DNA from: Bacillota bacterium
GTDB taxonomy: Bacteria > Bacillota > Clostridia > Oscillospirales > Ruminococcaceae
Assembly (NCBI GenBank): GCA_023456995.1
Contig: JAEWNU010000025.1
Location: 1 to 5,256, forward strand
Direction of reading: 5' to 3'
DNA: 5,256 bases
Shown here: piece after piece, positions 1 to 5,256 of the stretch
Position numbering within the stretch: position 1 is the stretch's first letter
Layout: the number at the start of each line of letters is the position of its first letter
Translations under genes and position numbers: made by a program
Notes under the pieces: generated by a model
Told to the model about the DNA's origin: nothing
The model's input: only the letters and a program-made list of their open reading frames with translations
Database searches by the model: none

Positions 1-4
1 CTTT

Positions 5-43
5 ACAGACATCCCTGCAATAGCGGGGGTGTCTGTTTTTATT
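5..43 (+). terminator. Intrinsic terminator of an upstream plus-strand gene
   Basis: A 13-bp stem (6-18 with 23-35, two G-T wobbles, loop AATA at 19-22) is followed directly by TTTTT at 36-40 and more T-rich sequence. The T-tract is on the plus strand only, so it ends a gene lying to the left of the window. It also insulates the DegV transcription unit from that gene. Confidence 0.85.
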
Positions 44-68
44 TACTTAATTGTTACATAAATACCTT

Positions 69-95
69 TTGTTAACATATTTCTAATGTTATAAT
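69..95 (+). promoter_or_regulatory. Probable sigma-A promoter for the DegV-nitroreductase unit
   Basis: A perfect -10 hexamer TATAAT lies at 90-95 in an AT-rich stretch. The best -35 match is TTGTTA at 69-74 with a short 15-bp spacer; TTTGTT at 68-73 would give 16 bp. It sits between the upstream terminator and the first gene, where a promoter is expected. It would give a leader of about 65 nucleotides, in which I see no clear hairpin or riboswitch. The assignment rests on sequence resemblance only. Confidence 0.45.
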
Positions 96-167
96 AATAG
101 TAAATATTTTTGATGCGAAAAACTGACATTTGATTATCATAAAAACAATATCAGGAAGAGGGCTTTG

Positions 168-1043
168 ATGATGGATAAGTTTTGTATTGTTACCGAATCT
201 ACCGCTGACTTGACCCCGGAGCTGATTGATAGATTTAATATCACCGTAATACCGATGCGGTTTTCATTTGGGGATAAGGAATACTATAACTACCCCGACA
301 ACCGAGAGCTCTCTTCAGAAGCTTTTTACCAGATGCTTAGGGAAGGTCATGTCTCGACTACCACGGCCATAAATATAAACCAGTTTGAAGAAGCTTTCAT
401 ACCGATCCTAGAGCGCGGAGAAGATATTTTATATCTGGGGTTTTCATCTGGCCTGAGCAGTACGTTTGGTACGGCTGTTATAATTTCGGAGCAGCTTAAA
501 GAACAGTATCCATTGCGAAAAATTGTGGTCATAGATACCCTGGCTGCCTCGATGGGCGAAGGATTGCTGGCTTGTCTAGCAGCAATGAAAAAGCAAAACG
601 GCGCTAGCCTCAGCGAGGTTGCCGACTGGGTACGTGCACATATACTAAAACTTTGTCACTGGTTTACGGTGGATGATTTAATGTATCTTTACCGTGGTGG
701 CAGGGTGAATGCACTCACTGCACATGTTGGAACAGCCTTTGGCATCAAGCCAATTTTACATGTTGATAATGAAGGCCATTTGATTCCTGCGGCTAAGGTG
801 CGCGGGCGCAAGCAGTCTATTGAAGCACTTGCTGATAAAATTGGAGAGTTAGGCGCCGATGTTTCAGAGCAGATGATTTTCATCGGGCACGCGGAGGCTG
901 CAGATGCGGCACAGATGCTTGCAGAAATAATTAGAAATCGCTTTTCTCCAAAAGAAATACAGATAGCCTCTATTGGTCCTGTGGTGTGCAGCCATACCGG
1001 TCCAGGGCTGGTTTCGGTATATTTTTTGGGAACCAGTCGTTAA
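168..1043 (+). CDS. DegV family fatty-acid-binding protein (FakB-like)
   Basis: A protein of about 291 residues, the usual DegV-family length. Family hallmarks appear in order: IVTESTADL near residue 7, the STTT ligand-loop motif at 63-66, FSSGLSS at 92-98, VIDTLAAS at 121-128, FTVDDLMYLYRGGRV at 166-180, GIKPIL at 192-197, and the C-terminal HTGPG at 276-280. In this two-domain fold a long-chain fatty acid is buried between the domains. From knowledge of FakB proteins, the carboxylate is held by Thr and Ser of the STTT- and SSGLS-type loops near the His of HTGPG; all are present. FakB proteins present the fatty acid to the kinase FakA, whose acyl-phosphate product feeds phospholipid synthesis; the protein should be cytosolic. 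The ligand is not predictable, clostridia usually carry several paralogues, and no fakA is in the window. TTG ATG ATG run consecutively at 165-173; I choose ATG 168, with AGGAAGAGGG at 153-162 as ribosome binding site, but ATG 171 is equally possible. The nitroreductase gene follows after 40 bases. Confidence 0.93.
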   Translation: MMDKFCIVTESTADLTPELIDRFNITVIPMRFSFGDKEYYNYPDNRELSSEAFYQMLREGHVSTTTAININQFEEAFIPILERGEDILYLGFSSGLSSTFGTAVIISEQLKEQYPLRKIVVIDTLAASMGEGLLACLAAMKKQNGASLSEVADWVRAHILKLCHWFTVDDLMYLYRGGRVNALTAHVGTAFGIKPILHVDNEGHLIPAAKVRGRKQSIEALADKIGELGADVSEQMIFIGHAEAADAAQMLAEIIRNRFSPKEIQIASIGPVVCSHTGPGLVSVYFLGTSR

Positions 1044-1083
1044 ATGACAATATTTGATTTCAGACAATTAAAGGGGGAGCAAC

Positions 1084-1629
1084 ATGGGCGATTTATTATC
1101 TTTGATTCGACATCGGCAAAGTTGTCGAAATTTTGACCCCGCGCGGTTTGTAGAAAAGGAAAAGCTGATAGATATTCTTCAAGCGGCTGCACTGTCGCCC
1201 TCAGCCTGTAATAGCCAGCCATGGCGTTATATAGCAGTGGATGAGCCACAGCGAGTGGAACAGGTGGCACAATGCCTGCAGGATTCTGGGATGAATAAAT
1301 TTACGGGTAAGGCCACCGCTTTTGTTGTCGCAATTGAGGGAAAGCAAAATCTAACGGCTAAGGTTGGCGAATCGCTTAAGAATCAAAAATTTTCGGGCAT
1401 TGATCTGGGCCTTTCAATAGGTCATCTGGTGTTGGCTGCCGAAGATTTAGGGCTTTCCAGCTGTATATTGGGCTGGTTTAACGAGCGTAAGCTAAAAATG
1501 CTGCTTGGCATACCTAAGACACGCCGCATCCGCCTGGTGGTAGCACTGGGGTATGCAATGGCGGATGATGTTTTGCGAGAAAAGCAACGTAAAAAGCTTG
1601 ACGAAGTGATAAGCTTTAATAAGTTTTAA
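1084..1629 (+). CDS. Nitroreductase family FMN-dependent oxidoreductase
   Basis: A 181-residue protein, a typical length for the compact nitroreductase (NfsB/FRase-like) fold. The N-terminal FMN-phosphate motif R-x-S-x-R-x-F is at residues 11-17 (RQSCRNF). The SPSACNSQPW segment at 38-47 is the usual flavin-contacting loop. The stretch at 105-124, beginning GIDLGLSIG and ending AEDLGL, is the conserved dimer and flavin-binding helix, followed by a GLSSC/LGW region and a C-terminal LVVALGYA strand. Family members are cytosolic homodimers that use NAD(P)H to reduce nitro compounds, quinones or flavins; the physiological substrate cannot be inferred here. A strong ribosome binding site, AAGGGGGAG at 1071-1079, precedes the ATG by 4 bases and supports the start. 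It lies 40 bases after the DegV gene with no terminator or clear promoter between, so co-transcription is likely; no functional link is evident. I see no convincing T-tract terminator after it on its own strand. Confidence 0.93.
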   Translation: MGDLLSLIRHRQSCRNFDPARFVEKEKLIDILQAAALSPSACNSQPWRYIAVDEPQRVEQVAQCLQDSGMNKFTGKATAFVVAIEGKQNLTAKVGESLKNQKFSGIDLGLSIGHLVLAAEDLGLSSCILGWFNERKLKMLLGIPKTRRIRLVVALGYAMADDVLREKQRKKLDEVISFNKF

Positions 1630-1799
1630 ATGAATTCAACAAAAAAACGATGACACAACATGACTATTGCATTTCTCGCTATGATATAAAATCGGTATTG
1701 TTATTTAGTCACCTGACGATTTAGGTCTAGCCAGAAGGGTGACATTATCTTAATTGATTTGACTGTCAAAAAACGTTTATTGTTATACAAAACGTAAAA
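1630..1799. other. AT-rich convergent intergenic region with inverted repeats
   Basis: No open reading frame of note lies here. Three symmetric elements are visible: GTCACC (1708-1713) with GGTGAC (1738-1743) around a 24-base loop; a perfect 13-base palindrome TTTGACTGTCAAA at 1758-1770; and ACGTTT (1773-1778) with AAACGT (1790-1795). An extended -10-like TGATATAAA is at 1682-1690 on the plus strand, and TTGACA with GATAAT (14-bp spacer) on the minus strand. None has the spacing or context for a confident call. It could be a degenerate terminator region, an operator, a small RNA or a dispersed intergenic repeat. Confidence 0.4.
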
Positions 1800-1839
1800 T
1801 CAAAGCCGCGTATTTGCATTTGTAAATACGCGGCTTTGA
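1791..1839 (-). terminator. Intrinsic terminator of the glutamate synthase operon
   Basis: A perfect 16-bp stem (1800-1815 with 1824-1839) with an 8-base loop and a GC-rich core (AAGCCGCG). Read on the minus strand it is followed by TTTTACGTTTTG, an interrupted T-tract. The stem begins 14 bases after the stop codon of the GXGXG gene, as expected for the end of the operon. There is no matching T-tract on the plus strand, so it is probably not an efficient bidirectional terminator for the convergent nitroreductase gene. Confidence 0.85.
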
Positions 1840-1853
1840 CGATATAGGGGATT

Positions 1854-2576
1854 TTAGTTGATAGCGTAAAGTCTTTTGTAGGGGCTTTTAGCATTAGGGG
1901 TTAGCACATAAAAGTGATAGGGGAGTATTGATTCGATAGAAATATTAAACCGATCACAGTATTCGGTGATGTAGGGCATAATCTCCTGCATATCCTCATC
2001 AGATGCGTCGGAAGCCAGCACCTGTGGAGGCAGATTGGTCAATGGCTGCATCGAGCGGATGAATATTTTACCGCCGTGCATGCCAGTACCGCAAAAATAG
2101 CCGAATGGAACGTGTCCTTCACAACCAAGGCCCAATACGACAATGTGCCCACCGGCTTGATACTCGCCCAAGAAGCTGCCTGCAGATCCGCCTATGACTA
2201 ACAGCGGAATTTTGTCCTGATAGGCTTTCATGTGAATACCGGCGCGATAACCTGCGTTGCCCTTAACGAAGATAGCGCCTCCGCGCATCGAATAACCGGT
2301 AGCATCGCCTGATGAGCCATTGATTACGATAAGCCCGTCGTTCATGGTATCACCAGTGGCATCCTGTGTGTTTCCATCGACAATGATCGTACCACCGTCC
2401 ATATAGGCACCTAGTGCGTTACCTGGAACACCGTTAATATGAACTATTTTGTCGGAGATGCCCGCGCCAATAAAACGCTGGCCCAGACAGCCTACTAATT
2501 CAATATTTCCTCCCGGTGCGCGGCGGATGGCCTGATTTAAAAGCGTTTGATCCATATTATGCGCATCAATTTTCAT
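1854..2576 (-). CDS. Glutamate synthase GXGXG (beta-helix) subunit, GltB3/GlxC-like
   Basis: A 240-residue protein corresponding to the C-terminal GXGXG domain of the glutamate synthase large subunit, here a separate polypeptide. The diagnostic repeated turns G-x2-G-x3-G recur about every 19 residues: GVPGNALG at 49-56, GNTQDATG at 68-75, GSSGDATG at 87-94, GNAGYRAG at 106-113, and GGSAGSFLG at 129-137. They build a right-handed beta-helix. In fused glutamate synthase this domain is structural, packing against the amidotransferase and FMN domains; it has no catalytic residues of its own. After the helix come GGHIVVLG at 142-149, a GMHGGKIFIR segment at 165-174, and a C-terminal tail of about 60 residues. 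The start is supported by GGAGGA at 2584-2589, 7 bases before the ATG. The gene begins 17 bases after the stop of the FMN subunit and ends 14 bases before the operon terminator. Homologous domains occur in formylmethanofuran dehydrogenase FwdC and N-methylglutamate synthase, but the neighbours favour glutamate synthase. Confidence 0.93.
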   Translation of the reverse strand: MKIDAHNMDQTLLNQAIRRAPGGNIELVGCLGQRFIGAGISDKIVHINGVPGNALGAYMDGGTIIVDGNTQDATGDTMNDGLIVINGSSGDATGYSMRGGAIFVKGNAGYRAGIHMKAYQDKIPLLVIGGSAGSFLGEYQAGGHIVVLGLGCEGHVPFGYFCGTGMHGGKIFIRSMQPLTNLPPQVLASDASDEDMQEIMPYITEYCDRFNISIESILPYHFYVLTPNAKSPYKRLYAIN

Positions 2577-2593
2577 AGCAGTATCCTCCGTTC

Positions 2594-4099
2594 TTATTGC
2601 CCGGCATGTTGTACGCCAAGAATTTTAAGCTCGGCGTCTGTTAGTCCGACTCCCCGAAGCATTAGGCGATTGCCACGTAGCGCTTCGATGGAGTTAATGC
2701 CCATACCGCCCATCATTTCTTTAACTTCATGCGTCCATCCTTCGATAAGATTGACTAATTGACGGTGTGCCTCAGTGGCATTTAGGCGTTTGGTCAACTT
2801 AGGGGTCTGGGTACAGATTCCCCAGTTGCAACCTCCGGTGTGGCAGCTGTGGCACATGTGGCAGCCCATGGCAATCAGCGCAGCGGTGCCAATATAGACA
2901 GCGTCTGCACCAAGGGCAATGGCCTTAATAACATCAGCACTATTGCGAATCGTACCGCTGGCGATGATGGAAACCTCATTTCGGATGCCTTCTTCACGTA
3001 GGCGGGCATCAACGGCGGCAAGTGCAAGTTCAATCGGAATGCCGACGTTGTCTCGCGTCTGTGTGGGGGCAGCGCCGGTGCCTGCGCGCAAGCCGTCTAT
3101 CGCAATAATGTCGGCGCCGCTTCGTGCAATGCCGCTTGCAATAGAAGCTACATTATGGACGGCGGCAATCTTAACGATAATCGGCTTTTTGTAGGAGGTA
3201 ACCTCCTTTAAGGAATAGACGAGCTGGCGCAAATCTTCGATAGAGTAAATATCGTGGTGGGGCGCAGGGGAGATGGCGTCGGTACCTTCGGGAATCATAC
3301 GTGTTTTAGAGATATCCCCAATGTTTTTGGTTCCGGCCAGATGTCCGCCGATGCCCGGCTTTGCGCCCTGACCAATTTTAATTTCGATAGCTGCACCGGT
3401 TTCCAGATATTTGCGATGGACACCGAAACGGCCTGATGCCACCTGGACGATCGTATGGTCGCCATACTGGTACAAATCATGGTGTAAACCGCCTTCGCCG
3501 GTGTTGTAATAAGTACCCAAATCAGTTGAGGCTCTTGCCAGTGCTTCATGCGCCGGGTAGCTGATGGCGCCATAGCTCATGGCTGCAAACATAATTGGGG
3601 TGTCAAGTGTCAGGTGTGGCGGCAGGGTGTTGATCAGGTTGCCGGCTGCATCTCGACGAATATTAACCGAGGTTTTCCCTAGATATGTGCGGGTTTCCAT
3701 GGGCTCGCGCAGGGGATCGATGGAAGGGTTTGTAACCTGCGCAGCGTTGATTAGTAGTTTATCCCAATAAAGTGGATAGTTTTTTGTGGTGCCCATGCCA
3801 GAAAGCAGTACGCCGCCCGTGGCCGCCTGCAAATAAATTTCACGCATATTATTCGCGCTCCAGTTGCTGCTGATGTTGACAGCCTGCGGGTTGCGAATGA
3901 TTTTAATGGCCTTTGTGGGGCAGGTTGCCACGCAGCGGTAACAGTTGACGCACTTACTGTTGTTTTCTGAGAGTGCTTTTTTATCGGCTGTAAATTGGTG
4001 TACGCCGTAACTGCATTCATTAACACATTTACCACACAGCGTACAGCGGCTTTCACTGCGCACAACTTCAAAGTTAGAAGCAAAATCTAAAGCGTACAT
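2594..4099 (-). CDS. gltB: Glutamate synthase FMN subunit with N-terminal 2x[4Fe-4S] domain
   Basis: This 501-residue protein is the synthase (catalytic) subunit of a split glutamate synthase. Residues 19-60 hold two ferredoxin-type [4Fe-4S] motifs: C19-x2-C22-x2-C25-x3-C29 and C50-x2-C53-x2-C56-x3-C60-P. The FMN-binding TIM-barrel domain fills about 160-440, with MSYGAIS at 174-180, NTGEGG at 199-204, KIGQGAKPGIGG at 241-252, SPAPHHDIYSIEDL at 277-290, IDGLRAGTGAAP at 334-345 and ASGTIRN at 380-386. Cys413-x5-Cys419-x4-Cys424 matches the [3Fe-4S] ligands of GltB. The expected reaction is reductive amination of 2-oxoglutarate using ammonia from glutamine, with electrons passing through Fe-S clusters to FMN. 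The ATG at 4099 is preferred because AAGGAGGA (4106-4113) lies 6 bases before it; a longer start at 4117 would put that site inside the coding sequence. With this start the gene overlaps the amidotransferase gene by 13 bases, suggesting translational coupling. N-methylglutamate synthase or another FMN amidotransferase cannot be strictly excluded. Confidence 0.93.
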   Translation of the reverse strand: MYALDFASNFEVVRSESRCTLCGKCVNECSYGVHQFTADKKALSENNSKCVNCYRCVATCPTKAIKIIRNPQAVNISSNWSANNMREIYLQAATGGVLLSGMGTTKNYPLYWDKLLINAAQVTNPSIDPLREPMETRTYLGKTSVNIRRDAAGNLINTLPPHLTLDTPIMFAAMSYGAISYPAHEALARASTDLGTYYNTGEGGLHHDLYQYGDHTIVQVASGRFGVHRKYLETGAAIEIKIGQGAKPGIGGHLAGTKNIGDISKTRMIPEGTDAISPAPHHDIYSIEDLRQLVYSLKEVTSYKKPIIVKIAAVHNVASIASGIARSGADIIAIDGLRAGTGAAPTQTRDNVGIPIELALAAVDARLREEGIRNEVSIIASGTIRNSADVIKAIALGADAVYIGTAALIAMGCHMCHSCHTGGCNWGICTQTPKLTKRLNATEAHRQLVNLIEGWTHEVKEMMGGMGINSIEALRGNRLMLRGVGLTDAELKILGVQHAGQ

Positions 4100-5187
4100 A
4101 CGGAATCCTCCTTGCATTTGAAAATAACGGGTTGGCCACCCTTGGGTGACCAGAACTTATCAAGCTCGGGTTCAATTGCGCGGATGGCGCATTCCTCACT
4201 GGCAATATAGACACGGCTGCCACGTTCGCCTACGACCATCGAACGTAGCTTAAGGCGATCGTTCAATGCCATTAACCCGCCGTCAAATCCAACAAGAATC
4301 GAAAATGGGCCGGTCATTAATAGGCTGGCAAAAGTGTTGCGAAGATAGGTTAGCTGTTCACGCTCTGCCGGGGGCTTTGCAGCGATTGTACTCCAGAACG
4401 GAGCCGCAATGACACTTGCCATTTCTTTTAACGAGAGCTTTTTGCGCCGTACAAGGTAGTCGATAACATAGGTAATTACCTCGGTGTCGGTGAGGAGTGT
4501 GCATTTATAGCCGAACATTTCAATATAACGGCGGTTGGCATCATAGGAGGATATTTCTCCGTTATGTACGACAGAATAATCGAGCAGGGCAAAGGGATGT
4601 GCGCCACCCCACCAACCGGGCGTATTTGTGGGATAACGACCGTGAGCCGTCCACGCATAACCTTTATAATCTTCAAGACAGTAAAATTCGCCTACGTCTT
4701 CGGGGTAGCCAACTGCCTTAAACACACCCATGTTTTTTCCGCTGGAAAAGACATGTGCGCCTGGCATCGTCGTATTAATTCGTGTGACGCAGCGCATGAC
4801 ATATTCCTTTTCGTCCAGCTGACTGTGGTCAAGTTTGTTTTCAAGCGGTCGCATAAAATAGCGCCAAATTAAAGGGGCATCGGTAATGCGGGGGTGTTTT
4901 CTCGTCGGAATCTTGGAAAGGTTGGCAATGTCAAAATGACGTTCAAGGAATTTTTCACAAGTCTCTTTTGCGGATTGATCCTCATAAAACACGTGAAAAG
5001 CATAATGGCTTTTGTACTGCGGATAGATACCGTACGCGGCGAAACCGCCGCCCAGACCATTGGAACGGTCGTGCATTGTCGAGATAGATCGAATAATCTC
5101 ATCACCTGAAATGGGTTTGCCTTCCAGGTCGATAACTCCTGAGATTGCGCAACCCGACGGGATTCTGATTTGGCCTTCTTTTTGCAT
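4087..5187 (-). CDS. Class II glutamine amidotransferase subunit of glutamate synthase (GltB1-like)
   Basis: This 366-residue protein matches the N-terminal glutaminase domain of the glutamate synthase large subunit as a separate protein. Class II (Ntn-hydrolase) hallmarks are SGCAISGVI with the candidate nucleophile Cys13, HDRSNGLGGGFAAYGIYP at 39-56, AHGRYPTN at 181-188, AHPF at 196-199, VVHNGEIS at 206-213, LTDTEV at 232-237, NDRLKLR at 309-315 and ASEECAI at 329-335. It should hydrolyse glutamine to glutamate and pass ammonia to the FMN subunit encoded next. Cys13 is not at the N-terminus, so a 12-residue leader would have to be removed for classical N-terminal Cys catalysis; fused GltB also has a cleaved propeptide, though a longer one. 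About 110 residues (roughly 70-180) separate the N-terminal motifs from the GRYPTN motif. The start is supported by AAAGGAGG at 5196-5203, 8 bases before the ATG. It is the first gene of the operon visible here and overlaps the FMN subunit gene by 13 bases. PurF and GlmS are unlikely, as their C-terminal domains are absent. Confidence 0.92.
   Translation of the reverse strand: MQKEGQIRIPSGCAISGVIDLEGKPISGDEIIRSISTMHDRSNGLGGGFAAYGIYPQYKSHYAFHVFYEDQSAKETCEKFLERHFDIANLSKIPTRKHPRITDAPLIWRYFMRPLENKLDHSQLDEKEYVMRCVTRINTTMPGAHVFSSGKNMGVFKAVGYPEDVGEFYCLEDYKGYAWTAHGRYPTNTPGWWGGAHPFALLDYSVVHNGEISSYDANRRYIEMFGYKCTLLTDTEVITYVIDYLVRRKKLSLKEMASVIAAPFWSTIAAKPPAEREQLTYLRNTFASLLMTGPFSILVGFDGGLMALNDRLKLRSMVVGERGSRVYIASEECAIRAIEPELDKFWSPKGGQPVIFKCKEDSVCTL
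4106..4113 (-). promoter_or_regulatory. Ribosome binding site that fixes the FMN-subunit start
   Basis: On the minus strand this reads AAGGAGGA, nearly a perfect anti-16S match, with a 6-base gap to the ATG at 4099-4097. It lies inside the last codons of the upstream amidotransferase gene. It argues against the in-frame ATG at 4117, which starts 4 bases before this motif and has no comparable site of its own. Confidence 0.85.
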
Positions 5188-5219
5188 GGGGGGTTCCTCC
5201 TTTCATACGGTCAAGTGGT

Positions 5220-5256
5220 AAAAAATAAGAGAGGTGTCTCTAGAGGACACCTCTCT
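5220..5256 (-). terminator. Terminator/attenuator hairpin just upstream of the glt operon
   Basis: On the minus strand, an 11-bp perfect stem (5246-5256 with 5228-5238, 7-base loop) is followed by TATTTTTT at 5227-5220. The stem reaches the window edge and may be longer. The T-tract ends 32 bases before the amidotransferase ATG. That gap has a ribosome binding site but no space for a complete promoter plus leader, so transcription should come through this hairpin. It may be the terminator of a leader (attenuation) or a leaky terminator after an upstream minus-strand gene. Confidence 0.75.

Noticed and set aside
165..167. TTG as start of the DegV-family gene
   Set aside because: ATG codons follow immediately at 168 and 171 with equal or better spacing from the purine-rich ribosome binding site, so TTG is the least likely of the three.
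1661..1690. Plus-strand promoter TGACTA - 18 bp - TATAAA with extended -10
   Set aside because: The -35 is poor and no gene follows on that strand, so it is noted only as part of the intergenic region.
2919..3194. A 91-codon plus-strand open frame opposite the FMN subunit gene
   Set aside because: It is antisense to the conserved FMN domain and low in complexity (Ala, Met, Ser and Ile rich), with no start signal; it is a shadow of the real gene.
3751..4083. A 110-codon minus-strand frame, Cys-rich, within the FMN subunit gene
   Set aside because: Its cysteines come from a frame-shifted reading of the ferredoxin-like region of the true gene; the spacing does not form a proper cluster motif.
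4100..4117. Six-residue longer N-terminus of the FMN subunit from the ATG at 4117
   Set aside because: It would place the near-perfect ribosome binding site inside the coding sequence, while the ATG at 4099 has ideal spacing.
4564..4872. A 102-codon plus-strand open frame opposite the amidotransferase gene
   Set aside because: It lies wholly antisense to a well-supported gene, has no ribosome binding site or recognisable motif, and its composition is what the opposite coding strand would produce.
1..5256. CRISPR arrays, tRNA or rRNA genes, insertion sequences and attachment sites
   Set aside because: No regularly spaced repeats, cloverleaf-like segments, transposase or integrase genes, or terminal repeats with target duplications were seen.

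Overview
The window looks like a chromosomal segment from an anaerobic Firmicute of the class Clostridia. This is inferred from near-consensus AGGAGG-type ribosome binding sites, short gaps or overlaps between genes, intrinsic terminators with T-tracts, a DegV-family protein, and a three-gene split glutamate synthase whose flavin subunit carries an N-terminal ferredoxin-like domain. The species cannot be named from the sequence.

Layout: positions 1-43 hold the intrinsic terminator of a plus-strand gene lying before the window. A probable sigma-A promoter (69-95) follows, then two plus-strand genes: a DegV-family fatty-acid-binding protein (168-1043) and a small FMN-dependent nitroreductase (1084-1629). 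They are 40 bases apart with no terminator between them, so they are probably co-transcribed. Positions 1630-1853 form an AT-rich convergent intergenic region with several inverted repeats, ending in a strong 16-bp hairpin that terminates the minus-strand operon.

The rest of the window (5187 down to 1854) is one compact minus-strand operon for a glutamate synthase split into domains. In transcription order it encodes a class II glutamine amidotransferase subunit, a 2x[4Fe-4S] ferredoxin-like plus FMN synthase subunit, and a GXGXG beta-helix subunit. This matches the order of the same domains in the fused bacterial GltB large subunit. Together they should release ammonia from glutamine, channel it to the flavin site, and reductively aminate 2-oxoglutarate to glutamate. 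No GltD-like NAD(P)H subunit is in the window and the operon terminates right after the third gene, so the electron donor may be ferredoxin or an unlinked reductase.

The most informative non-coding feature is at the right edge. A perfect 11-bp hairpin with a T-tract on the minus strand lies about 32 bases before the first glt start codon, leaving no room for a promoter in between. The operon must therefore be transcribed through a terminator, which suggests attenuation or antitermination control. The signal that would decide this lies beyond the window. I see no mobile element, CRISPR array, tRNA or rRNA, and no clear evidence of a wholly new system; the gene content is mostly ordinary core metabolism.
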